Below, piece by piece: positions 44,653 to 56,051 of a stretch of DNA of 64,000 nt. The stretch covers positions 248,001 through 312,000 of the forward strand of contig OZ237752.1 in assembly GCA_965178125.1 (NCBI GenBank), read 5' to 3'. The notes below the pieces were generated by a model. It searched no databases. It saw only the letters and a program-made list of their open reading frames with translations, and was not told the origin of the DNA. How positions within the stretch are numbered: position 1 is the stretch's first letter; each line of letters opens with the position of its first letter. Both the position numbers and the translations under genes were made by a program. Origin of the DNA: Bilabrum cf. latius. Taxonomy: Eukaryota; Bigyra: Bicosoecida; Bigyra; Bicosoecida.

Positions 44653-46023
44653 GCTACAAGCCGTGAATGAAGCCACGACAACGAACGTTGAGCACGGGCG
44701 AAGCAACACACGCTTTAATATACTGCGTGCTACGGCTGTCTCACCCTACAGAAGGCACAATCATACTTTTCTGCTTTTGAAGTGGCCGGCTGGTATGCTC
44801 GCCGCCTGGGGCGCGGGTTGGAATTTTCCGCTGGATGCTTGGGTTCCGGTTTGGTATCATGGGCCCAATGCGCAACACCAAATGAATAAATAGTATACAG
44901 CCACTTCTTAATAACTCCAAATTCTGGTTGATTGCCGATACTCCTAGCTGTACCGTGCCCGCCAGTGGTTTTAATCTTGCCCCGCCAGTGCCAGTGGTCG
45001 CAACTCTCTCGCTGGTCGCTAGCGCTATGGTAGAAAATAACAATGCATCGAAAGCTCTCAATAAAAACATTCAAGCTATTATTGTGGGGCGCAGAATAGA
45101 AATGGAGGCAAAGGCACATATTACTTGTTCTAGCAGTTTGCCAATTGCGCCGCGGCTTGCTTCTTCCTACCCTGGCTATAACTGATATAGCTTAGCCATC
45201 CGCCGCATCCTCTGCAACTTGTTGAACAAGCATGCTACACTTGCTACGATCTCTGAATTCCTTGCGGGCGCTGCTCTGGTTTGCGTACTTGTGGGCGTCC
45301 TCGACGGCATCAGAGCCATCATTATGACGTCTCTCGAGAATTGACGACACGTAATTTCTGCCGAAGACAAAGCAAAAAATATCTCAGAATAGTAGTGCGC
45401 TTTACTTTTGACTCTGCAGTATTTCTGAGTTCGTAGCTGCACCACAAATATCAACTGCTTCGTGGACTTGTGATTGATTTTGTCTAAATCTCCATGAGCA
45501 AGAGACTTAGCTCATATCACATCGGTCCATGCCCCACCAATCTCGACCGTAGCAAATGGCCCCCAGCGCGCGACGCCCTCCCACTGGCACCCCAGCACGA
45601 GGGAATCGCCCGTGGCCCACCGGCAGTCAGCCTCGTCTCATCCATTGCCCCACTGGCCCATGAGGCTGGCAGCAGGCCTGGTAAGCGGTCGTTCGGATTC
45701 GACGGGTCGGCCTCCTCGGTGGCATTCTCTGTCCCGTGCACCAGCGGCACTGGCAAAGGGCGATGAGGGCCAGGGCTGGTGCATCTGCGCCCGTAGGTAG
45801 GCACACCGCTGCAGGGGGGCTTTTCCCACTCGCATGCTTTGCAACCCCGACTTATCTGCTCGCATTCTAGCTCGTTCTTCTGTATTGGGCAGGGGAGGCC
45901 CTTGAGGGGCCGGGTCCGCCATGATAACGTGCGATTTCAGCCCGTCACCTGAGGTCTAGGCGATTCACCCAGTGCGCGCACATCTGCACCCAGATCCGGT
46001 GACGTTGCCGCAGCACCGGACTT
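44653..46023. other. Divergent intergenic region; possible unseen 5' exons
   Basis: No confident gene. A 90-codon plus ORF (45494-45766, MSKRLSSYHIGPC, ending TGA) is unlike known proteins. A stretch at 45921-46040 starting MITCDFSPSP is open across one TAG and may be a 5' exon of the next gene. GCCGCAG just before 46012 resembles a splice acceptor. Confidence 0.35.
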
Positions 46024-49000
46024 ATGTCACGAGGACAATCACTAGGACGCAATGATGTGGTAACATCGCTGGAAGATCTTGGCCCAGTCTCGTCTTCGGA
46101 CAATGAAATGCTAGTGACCGTTGCTCCAGAATGCCTGCCACAGGGCGAGGCATGGTTGGAGAAGAAAGGCTCTGGAGATGGAATTTTTTCATCGAGATCA
46201 TGGTAGCCTCGGTATGCAAGACTCATACCTCCATTCTTGGAGCTGTCACGATCTCCAGATCACCGAGCATCCAAAATAATTGATTTGAGGACAGCCCAAG
46301 CTCGCCCCCTCCAGCATCACGCTAGGCATCACGCGTTTGAAATTATCACAACTATGAGGTCGTACTAGCTTGATGCCGGGGATGGCGACTCATTTGAACA
46401 GTGGTTGCGAGTGCTTGGCTTGTGTTGCCGAGCTCTGCAGGGAGACTTGACTGTTTCGGACGCTCGCAAGCTCGTGTTCGATGAAGATCAACCTGCCAAA
46501 CAAAAGGACGAAGCTACTTCTGGTGATCTGCCGGGTGCAGATGATGACATTGGGGCTTGGGACCCGGCCACTGGGCAGTGGGTGCAACCAGCACAGCAAC
46601 CCTTCGCTGGAGGCAGTCCTGAGCGAGACCCGGTGGACGGTACCATCATGGAAAGCGAAGAGGGAAGCGAAATCGAGTCGCAATCTTCTCGTCCCTCAGT
46701 CAATGACAGCAACGGAGTCGCAGACTCTGACGATGATCCCGATGGTGCCGTTTTGCAACAAACGAGCAATTCAAGCGAATAGTTGGACGGGCCAAGGCTG
46801 GCTACAGGTTCCAAGATTCAAAATGAAGGCACTGATCGATCACGTAGTAGAAGCACCGATGCTAGCGATGAGCCGCAGGGGCAGCACAGTGGCATGGGAA
46901 AAGGGCCCACCTTTACGGAGGGGCAATGGACTGGCGAATATCCCATTCGACCTGGTGTCAGTCCACGAGTACCACCTGACATGATAGACGATTCATCCGC
47001 ACCTGACCCTTGGGGGGATGGTCCAGAGAAGCGGGTGCTGCAAAGGGAGGGTATGCAGGCCCTAGCGGCAGCTGGTTTGGGTGCTGCCGCGGCCTCAGTC
47101 GGTGTCGGTGAAATGTAGGCGGGTACGGTATCAGTCGGGGCGGGCTCGAGCGAGCTCACCCGGGCGAATTCCCTGATTTCTAACAAGCAGGATCCGGCAG
47201 TGAAGCAGGGGCAACGCCAAGACCCAGACATGGGTGAGGCTCAGGCTGAGGCTGGCGAAGGCGAAGACACTAGGAGGACACCTGAGCGGCCTGCAGTGGA
47301 ACCAGCCTCAACGGCTGCTGAGCCCACCTCGAGCTCAAGACTAGGCAGATCTAGATCGGCAACAGCGGGGGGTTCCCCAGCTGTCAGTGCTTCCCCCCAT
47401 TCACACGCGGCTCAAGCCGCCTCAACGGCCCAAACCACGATTACAGCCCCAGTCCCCGCTCCTTCAGGCAGAGCTCTCGTAGACGTGGAAGAGATCTCCA
47501 GCGCCGAATCTGACGCGGTGCTAGAGTCGGATAGGGGCAGCAGCAACAGTTTCCCCAGCGATGCCAGAGCGCAGGCAACGGCTGGGCCAACTGTTGGTCG
47601 GGGCACTGGTTCCGCGACTCGGAGTGGCATGCAGGGGGGAGGGCTTGTTTCCGCGCGTGCAGAATCGCAGGCTTCTATAGCAGAGAATTCAGAGAACGCA
47701 CCTCCCTCAGGGTCATCTTCGCCTCTCCCGTGGCCGGCTGGGTCATCTGACGACCACTCGAAGGAATCAGCTGGCTAGCTGCCGGAGCCAGAGAACCGCC
47801 AGAGTCTGGTGGCTCAGAGCAGCACCGCGACTCAAAGTCCCAGCGTAGCACCTGAAAGCGCGTCCGATACGAAGCAGAATCCGGCGGCCGTGATTCTACC
47901 TAGCGCACACGTGGAAGCATACAAGTAGAGCGAGGGCAATAACGACGTCGAGGAGATTGCAGCTGCAGCCGCCCCCTCACTCGGTACTTGGACAGAATTA
48001 AACGGCGATGGGCAGCCCACGACTAGGACGTTTTCTCCTTCGTTACAACTCAAGAGCGAGCTGCGCGAGGCGTCTCCTGCAGATAAGCCCATGGAGGCAC
48101 GGCCTGCTGGCGACGGCACTTAGGCTCCATCCTCAACCGAGCCTGTGCCCGGGCCGCAGGTGGATGGCCCCGTGCCAAGTGTCACTGCCACCGGTCAGCC
48201 CAAGGGCAGGCGCATTCGTAGGGGTCGAGGCAGCAAAATACCGGCTGTTCCAGCAGCTGTCGCAACACAACCCGATGACGTCAGAGCAAAGGCATATCCA
48301 AGCGAGCAAGCCGCGGCAGCCGCCAATCAAAGCGCAGGCATACCCGAGTCGCCCAGCGCGATAGAAGTGGACCAGAGAGCTCAACAGCTGGTGGCTGCGT
48401 CCATGCGTGCACTCCATGGCTAGACCACCCGCAGCCTGGACGCCTCTGAAACTGCCGCACCCGCCGACCATGCCGATGCATCAGCCGGAGCAGACAGTGG
48501 TGGCAAGAGCAGCACGGGCGATGGATCGGACACGCAGCCTCTTTCGGATGATTCAACCAAACCGGTGGACATTCTGCCCGACACGCCGCGATAGGTTGTG
48601 GCAGATGGCCTCCAGTAGCAGTAGCGCCCAGTGGATCTAAGAAGTAATCCGGATCGGACCAGTGGCAGCGCAGAGCCACTCAACACAGAGGCGAGCGACC
48701 CCAGCGCGGATAAACTGCAGCCGGAAGGTAGCACTCAGCCAAAGGCAGCTGCCGCAGATGATAGTCACTGCGATCCAGCACCGGAGGCTCGTGGTGCACC
48801 CTTCTCACCCCTGTAGATGTTGCAATTCGGGAAGGCGGCAAAGCCTTAGCAACATGTAGTCCGTGCTTCCACGAGCGCCGGTAGTCATGGGAACGCAAGC
48901 TGCCTGCCTGGCAGCACCGACGCTACTGGCACGGGGACCGAATCACAGCGAGGTGCTGGCAGCTAGGCGATGGAGGAGGCGCTACCATCGAAGGCCAGTT

Positions 49001-52000
49001 CTGCGTCGCCGATTGGGGACCGAGAAGGAGCTGAATCGACGAGCGATGATTCGGGAACTGACGAAACCGCAAGCGACGAGTCAGCTAGTGACGAAACTGA
49101 TGATAGCACGCCCTCTCCCTCTCTGGAGGGGGAGCTCGACAAGCAGCAGTAGATGCGGCGCGAGCAGGACACGCTCTAGCAGCGCTTCGCCTCGCCCCCG
49201 CTGGAACCCAGGCTCTCCAAGCAACTAACTAGCCCCCCAGGATCAGCTGGAAGCAGCGCTGGCTCCAGAGGGCGCCGCCACACGACGTACATGAAGGCCG
49301 GCAGCCCGCTGCTGCTGCAGAGAGTGCAGGAACGCAAGCGGAAGCAAGAGAGAAGCTCGCTGCAGAGCGAGGCTGCCACAGCGTCAAGTCGTGCCAACGA
49401 CGATGCGCCGAGCCGTGGCAATGCCAGCGATACAGAGGCTCAAGACGTGTCCCTGAAGATACCAGATGTGGGTGTTCGTGACGGCAGCGATGCAGCAACG
49501 TAGGCTGTGTCCAGCCCGAGGGGCGAGGATCAGGCGCTCCCAGTGAGTGAAGACAGCGACGCTGCAATCACAGAGGTGGAGGACGATCTCAGGAAGCAGC
49601 TCCAGCGGGCCAGGGCTGCCCTGCGGCTAGCGCTGAGCCGTGCGGATGAAGCAGAGAGGAATGCAGCGGCGAGGAGCGGCAACTTTGCAAGCAGGCCACA
49701 CCCCGACACGCCGACGGTCCCCAGTGGTACGCCCAGTGGATGGGCCGCCAGTGGGAGTGGGTCTGATGGATGTCGAACGCACCAGCAGCAGGACCTGCGC
49801 GTGACACAGGCTCTTGCTACCAGCCCGCAGGCAGCGATCGAGGAGGCCGAGGCCAGGCTTGCAGAGCTCACCGCCTCCATTGCGGCGCATGGGACCGCGA
49901 GATCACTGGGCGGCAATTTTGCAGATCATGATTACCACTCGTCGGACCAAGCGGGACTCGTATCTCCACTTGGCGTGGAGGAGAGACGGCATGGCGATGG
50001 ACGAGGATTAAGCGCTGCGGATCTGGGCAAGGGTCTCGGTGTCGGTGTCGGTGGGTCATCGGATGGACCGCCTGTGGGGTCTGCTGTAGACGAGGGAATT
50101 GCGGCTTTAGAGCGACTTGGGGTTGGAGCCAGCATGGCCATGCATCGGATGAACCAAGGGGGAGGTAGTGCGGGAGCTCTCGATGGCGAGGGTGGTGATG
50201 GCGAGCATGGTGACGGCGAGGCGTGGGTGCCACTCGAAGGAGGCGCCATGGTGGCGAGGCGGCAGGGCGACAAGCACATCCTGGTGTCAAGAGATGACCA
50301 GACGGGGGTGATGACCATCACGATAGCTCCGGAGGACGTTGACGTGGGCAACGAGGATGACCACGAAGAGGAGGAATGGGCTGGGCACGCCAACCAGTAG
50401 GACTCTAACCGCAGCAGTACCGGCCTCGACTCGCAAAGGCAAGCATGGGAGGGCCAGAGCGGTGGCACTGATGCGGACGACAGGCCCCTGGGTCATTCCA
50501 TGGACTTCAACTTGGAATAGGCCAAAGGCGATCCAACCGTTGAGGTCGCAGCCAGCGAGCATGCCGCAGCTACTGAGCTTCAAGGCATGCAGCCAGAGGC
50601 CCACTGGCACGACCCACGCGTCGCGCAACCAACCGGTATGCCCGAGCCACTTCAGCGCGAGGACGAGGTGGAGCAGTTGCCAGACATGGCTCCCGATGTG
50701 GATGGGCTTCCACTCGGGCTGGAGAGCATGGTCAGCGCTGAGCTGCAGAGGGCTTCGTTTCGGGAGGGGTGCCAGAGGTACGAGCCGATGCTGCAGCGAC
50801 TGTTTGATAGATTCAGTGTGCCCGAGCAGAGGTAGCCAGGTAGCAGCCATGCGCAGGATCAGGAGGTGGAGGGCCTTGCAGGGGTGGATCTCGTTGGGCT
50901 GCGCTCCCTGTGCGCGCAGTTGGGTGTCACTGGCGGCGGGCTAGTCTCCCACGGAGATTTGCAAGCCGTGTTTGCGAGGATGTCTGAGAATAGCGACGCC
51001 TCGACAAGTGTCGCGGGTGGCACGGGATCGCGTGCTTCCCAGAGGCTGCCGTATCCCAAGTTCGTGGCATCGCTCGTCATGGTGGCTGTGCTGCTGCACG
51101 ACCGCAGGCAGCATGGCCGTGGCAGCGGTTCGCTTCCGTCTGATAGTCACGGTGTTGCTGACGGGCACCGCAGTGCTGTGGCAGAGGAAGCTGCCCTGGG
51201 GCGACTGTCTGATGAAGAGAGCCGGTCTGTCGCCATGATTGAGGAGATGGTGGCGCCGTACCTGGCAGGGCTTGCGGCCGCTGGTGAAGGTGAAGACGAG
51301 GACCCGATGCATTCACAGCATGCCAAACAGGAAGGAGGGGGGCTTCCGGTGATTGACGAGGGGCGCGTGATGCCTGCTCGGCATGTTGAAGCTTCACCTA
51401 AAGCCATCGGTACGGATGGGGGAAATGAGCCATTCGAGCTGGGCGCACCACCTGCCGGTGACGGAATTGAGCTGCACCGAAGGAGCAGCTTGCGAGAAGC
51501 AGGAGCTCGCACCCACCAGGAACGCAAGTCCGACGACGAGGACGACCAGCACGACAATGAGTAGCTCGGGCGCTCGCAGGCAGTGTCAAGAGACGTTCGG
51601 CTCCCGGGAGACTTGCGCGGTGTCCGTGGCATGCGCAGGAGTGGATCACGTGCGGGACAGGCAGGACTCTCCCGTGGCGAGCGACGCCGAAACGCCAGCA
51701 AGGGTCGCCGCTCTGGAAGCGGAGGCATTGAAGCGGCGATGCGCGCGCTGGGCGATGCACAGAAGCCGCCTGGACTCGGCCTGCCGCATGGCATGGACTG
51801 GCTGCTGCAAGTACCCGAGGTGATGGAGGCGTTTCACGCAGACCAGAAGGCCCTATCACACGTCTACATGCACTACGCCCAAGTGGCCGCCAACACAGTG
51901 GGGCCTGATGCGTTTGTCGCTGGCGGCCGAGTCGGAGCGACCGCTCGGCATGCGGTTCGCTTCGCAGCCTCTCGCGCTGGAGACGAGGTGCTCGCGGCGA

Positions 52001-52455
52001 CAGGGGACCGCCGCAATGGAGGCGTTGCCCCGCTCCGCTGGCCGGCTCTGAAGCTGTTCTGCATGGAGTTTCGGGTGGTTGGGAAGCTCGCGACCATGGA
52101 CCAGGTGCGAAGGATTGCCCTCTCCGTCGCAGTTACGGATGTTGTTGCGAGGGCAAGGGCGGCTGGGAGGCCGGTCAGTGCGAAAGCAGTGCGAAGGGGT
52201 CTGGAGCTCGAGGGTGCGCTGCAGCTGTCTTTCTCGCAGTTCCTGGAGCTCTTGGGGAGGCTCGCCGTTTTGTCGTTCGGAAGCAGGGCCGAGCATGATG
52301 CGGTGGAGGGGCCAACGTCTGCGTCCGTGCAAACCACCAAAACGCAGTCTGGTGCTGTTGTCCAGATGGTGCACTACCTTGAGGCTTCTGGAGGCGTGGC
52401 AAAGATCCGCGACCGGGCACGGAGTTCTACCTTGATTAAATTCAGCGCTCGGTGA
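46024..52455 (+). CDS. Very large acidic Ser-rich protein with helical C-terminal domain, family unknown
   Basis: One frame from ATG 46024 to TGA 52453-52455 (2,143 residues) contains 21 TAG codons and no other stop; under the standard code it would be more than fifteen ORFs in the same frame. Residues 1-1100 are Ser/Ala/Glu/Asp-rich and disordered. TAG alternates with CAG at LQ-TAG-Q-TAG-RP (48613-48624), giving a Gln run. Helical segments include EDDLRKQLQRARAALRLAL and IEEAEARLAELTASIAAHG. The C-terminal third contains two sections of alternating helices (LPYPKFVASLVMVAVLLHD; LQVPEVMEAFHADQKALSHV; LSFSQFLELLGRLAVLSFG) whose spacing resembles degenerate EF-hand-like calcium-protein folds seen in ciliary proteins. 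That likeness is impressionistic. A 5' exon may precede 46024, since TGA lies in frame at 46000. Confidence 0.75.
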
Positions 52456-52676
52456 GGAAGTTCAAAGTACAGTGTGTTGTATGTCATGCTTTTCGTCGTA
52501 ATGTAGTTCTAGCCCCATGAGCAAACGAAATAACTAATCCTAGATCCACGGATTCAACTTGGACTAGGCCTACGTAGCCCTACCGTGGCACAACGCATGT
52601 AGCTCCGCACCCCAGTGGAGGTAATGGATCCGAGGATTGCACGACAGCCAAGCGCGGTTATCCTAAAAGCATTGCA
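52456..52676. other. Convergent intergenic spacer
   Basis: 221 bp between the TGA of the large plus-strand gene and the TGA of the minus-strand gene. No feature was recognised. Confidence 0.5.
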
Positions 52677-54395
52677 TCAACCGAGAACAACGCTGCTGCT
52701 TAGCATTGACGACAGACCGCGGCACGTAGTTTTCATTGCACGGCGTTTCGGCGGCTCGGCTCCAGCAACGATCCCACTACCGCCCGTCCCAAGCGTATCG
52801 CCGCGCATGCCAGTGGGCCTGCCGGCCATTGGGGCGGACTGGTCGCCCCTGACCACATTGCCAGCCTGTTTGATTCGCCTGGGCTTTCTGGCGTTGCCAG
52901 CAGCAACTGCGCCTGTTCCGACTAGGTGGTCAGCCTCCGCGCGGTTCACGCTCACGTGCCTCTTCATCGCATGCGGGGGCTTGTACCCTGCAGCGGTGGG
53001 CGAGAACACGTGGGACTCGAGCAGCTTTGCGCTTCTCGCAGATTGCGGCCGGTGCCTCCTCCCAGCTGTTTCCATCCTCTTCGCTGTTGTCATGCCGGCG
53101 ACCTTGCCCCCAGGCCGACCGTCCATCATGCGTTGCCAATCCTAAGCCTGCTTCGGATCAGCAGCGTTGGGCACGTGTCTAGCCATTTTGCGGCGCACCT
53201 TGAACGACGACACGCCGATGGCTGTTGCGGGTGACCCAACAGGCTTTCCTGCCGCCCCCTTGGGATCCCAGCTGCTGCCGTAGGTTGTGCTTGCCTTGCT
53301 AGGGGACGAGTGCGCGGCCCCGTCGCCAATCACGACGTGCTCACGCCTTGCTGCCGCAGCCTCGACCACGCGCTTGGAGAGGCGCACCTTGGGTGGTGTT
53401 CCCTGGCCCTTGATAGAGGCTCCGAGGCGGTCTTTGCCGCCCTCCACGTGACGCTTGCCCGGCCTGGCCTTGGCCGGTGTCGTCGTTGCCGTGGTTCCCT
53501 TGCCTGAGCTGCCTCCGAGCACCTGGTGGTCCTTGGGACCCTTGGCTGCGCGGCGCCCTCGGTTCCGCTTCGAGGTGGTGGAGTCGATGGACATGTCGAT
53601 GGGGAGGCCGTGCGCGGGCTGTGCCGCTGCCTCGGCTGCTGCTTTCCCGCTGACCGCCTTGATGAGTGCCTCCTCCAAGTAGGGCACCTTTGGCACCGGA
53701 GGAGCATCCGTCTGCTCCAGTACTTGAGACATGCGGTCCATAGCAGCTGGGGGCACGCGAGGCTTGCCATTACTGGCATGAAGCTTGGCTTGACGTCTCG
53801 TTCGCCTCGGTGCATTGGTCGGCTCGGCCGTCGGTCGGCCCGCGACCTTCGAGCCCGGTGGCAAAGGCGGCTGAGCCTGAATGGGAGCATTAGAGATAGC
53901 ATCTGCTGCATTCGCTCCGGATGAATCGACGGGTTGATCCTCTTTTGGTTGCATGTGTGTTGGCATTGCTCGCCTTGGCATTGCTGGGATTGCGGAAGGC
54001 CTCTGCGCTGACCTGCCACGCGTGTCATAGCTGGAGGCGTCCAATAGGTAGATATTTGTACGCCTATACGCCGGGAGGTGGCTATCATCGGCCAGAACTT
54101 TCGTAGCATCCCTTTCTCCGAACACTCTGTCAAACTTCTGTTGCTGCCTCGCCGTAGGGGCCCCTGCTCCAAGCGCAGGTTGTGCCCCGACACCTCGGCG
54201 CTGAGCACTTATAACCTTATCACTTGCGTCTTGTGCTGTTGACTTGAGGGGTGCCGAGCTGTCACGGCCTAGAACAACACTGGCACCCGTTGACGGCGCG
54301 GCTACGGTCCGTTTGACGCGGCGTCCTTCGCCGCGATGGCTGAAGTCAGTGATCTTCGTCGGCATTGATCGCGTCTTTCCTGTGGCACCTGGCAT
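52677..54395 (-). CDS. Unknown basic protein, 572 residues
   Basis: ATG at 54395-54393 (MPGATGKTRSMPTKITDF) to TGA at 52677-52679, with one in-frame TAG at 53142-53144 joining two open segments (DPKQA-TAG-DWQRMM). Rich in Lys, Arg, Ala, Pro and Gly, with segments such as KSTAQDASDKVISAQRRG, RQQQKFDRVFGERDATKVL and RNRGRRAAKGPKDHQVLGG. No domain was recognised; the basic disordered composition suits a nucleic-acid- or cytoskeleton-associated protein, by inference. The frame stays open upstream of the chosen ATG to about 54540, so an additional 5' exon is possible. A short ORF with MLSLVSMVVLLFATTG at 54559 in another frame may be chance or a first exon. Confidence 0.6.
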
Positions 54396-54558
54396 TGTAG
54401 GCCTTTCCAAAGTATGGGCAACCGAAGATTGAAACGTTCGGATTTTGGATCGCTTGCGAGGTTCCGCCGACGGTGCAGTGCGCAGCGTCTGCCAGTGGTC
54501 GCAAATAAGAGGACCACCATGGAGACCAGGGACAACATCGGCTTGACCATCTCAGACA

Positions 54559-55815
54559 TTAATCTGCAGCATCTGTAACAGTATCATCAGCTTTACTCGA
54601 GCTGGCTTCCATCGCCGGACTCTTTTCTGCTGCAGTGGTCGCCAGTCCGTCAGCCGCTGTCCTCCCACTGGCACCACCACTAGATCCATCCTCCTCCTCA
54701 GCGCTGCCCCCTTCCTCACCCCCTTCCCCGTCCTCTGCATCAGGAAGCCTCTCCCAGCCGGCCTATCCCACATCTTCACTGCCTTCGGCTGCCCCGGCAC
54801 CGTCACCACCCGCACTCTCTGCGCTGCCGCCATTGGCACCCTCCACCTAACCCTCTCCCTCCCCCTCCTAGGCCTTGCTCTCGGAATGCCCCGCCCCCCC
54901 CTGCCCAGCAGCAGCAGCAGCAGCGGTAGCAGCAGCGCCGCTGGTAGCGGGCTCCACCGCCGCCGAAACCTCTGGGACGTACTCGGGCGAGGTCACGCTC
55001 GCTGACTTGGGGATGCGCCCGCCCGCAGGAGCCTCGGGAATGGCGCCCCCCCTTGCCCTCGCGGCCAGCCGGGGGAGGTCCAGGCTGATCTTATCGTGTG
55101 ACAAGTGGGGCGTGGCATCGGTCGGAGGGGCGCTGTCGGCGCTGGCGGCTGCCGCCGTGCCACTTGCAGGGGCAGGTGCTCCGCTTCCGGCGGTCACCGT
55201 GGGCGCACTCGAAGTGGGGGCAGCAGCCGGCGGCAGGAGGCCGAGGAGACCCTCACCTCGCGCCACGGCTGCTGCCACCATTCGATCCACCAAGGCACCC
55301 TGGGAGCCTCTCGGTGGCTTCAGCTGGAGAGCTGCCATTGATTTCTGCACCTCGAGGGCTTCGTCTTCGTCCATTGGGCTGACCGGCCGGCCGATCAACT
55401 TATCCTCGCGCTCCTCTCGGAATGGATCGAAATCATCTTCGGCAAGCTCTTCAGCACCTTCGAATGTTTGCCTCGCGCTGCCACCGCCAGCCTGTACTCC
55501 GGTTTTGCCTTGCTTCTTTTTGCGACGAGATCTCCTAGACTTGCGCTTGCCGCTTCCTGGTGCGGTGGCTGGCTCTTTCGGGGCTGATGAAGCAGACGCA
55601 CCAGCATGAGATCTATCTGTGGAGCCCACATCTGAAGCTGTTGTTGACTCGCGAGCCTCAGTGGTTCGAGTTGCTGCAATTGTGCTAGCATACTCTCGTT
55701 CCATTCTCGCCATCTTGGCATCAACCAAGCGCAGTGCCATAGCAAATCGGCGCTGTTCCGCAGCTGCCTACTTTACATCATCTTGTGCTCCAGATTCCTG
55801 CCCCGAACCAGACAT
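54559..55815 (-). CDS. Unknown acidic/basic mixed low-complexity protein, 418 residues
   Basis: ATG at 55815-55813 (MSGSGQESGAQDD) to TAA at 54561-54559, with four in-frame TAG codons (55768, 54868, 54847, 54763). The first gives DDVK-TAG-AAAEQRRFAMALRL, a plausible Gln in a helix. Visible segments: an N-terminal helix ending LVDAKMARMEREYAST, a basic patch RKSRRSRRKKKQGK, a conserved-looking acidic motif DDFDPFREEREDKLIGRPV, then Ala/Gly/Pro-rich sequence and an acidic tail (EDGEGGEEGGSAEEE). No family was recognised. It is one of the two genes here whose stop is TAA, which supports TAA remaining a terminator. Confidence 0.65.
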
Positions 55816-56051
55816 TATTTTTCTGTCTTCACACCCTTCTCTGGGCTTTTGCGCGATCGTGCAATGCTACACAAATTTGGTTGCAACCGCACGCAAGGGT
55901 GCACCAACGCCCCTATCGGGTTGACATTGAAGGCCTTGGAGCCTCCGCATAAGCACCTTCCAGACCTCTCGCCAAGAATTAGAATCCTGCGGCACTAGCA
56001 GATAATTGGGTTTTGATCATAGCGATACTGAACACATCTGTAGCTGAAGGC
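55816..56051. promoter_or_regulatory. Divergent intergenic region (probable bidirectional promoter)
   Basis: 236 bp separate divergent start codons at 55815 (-) and 56052 (+). No clear TATA box or other element was seen. Confidence 0.45.
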
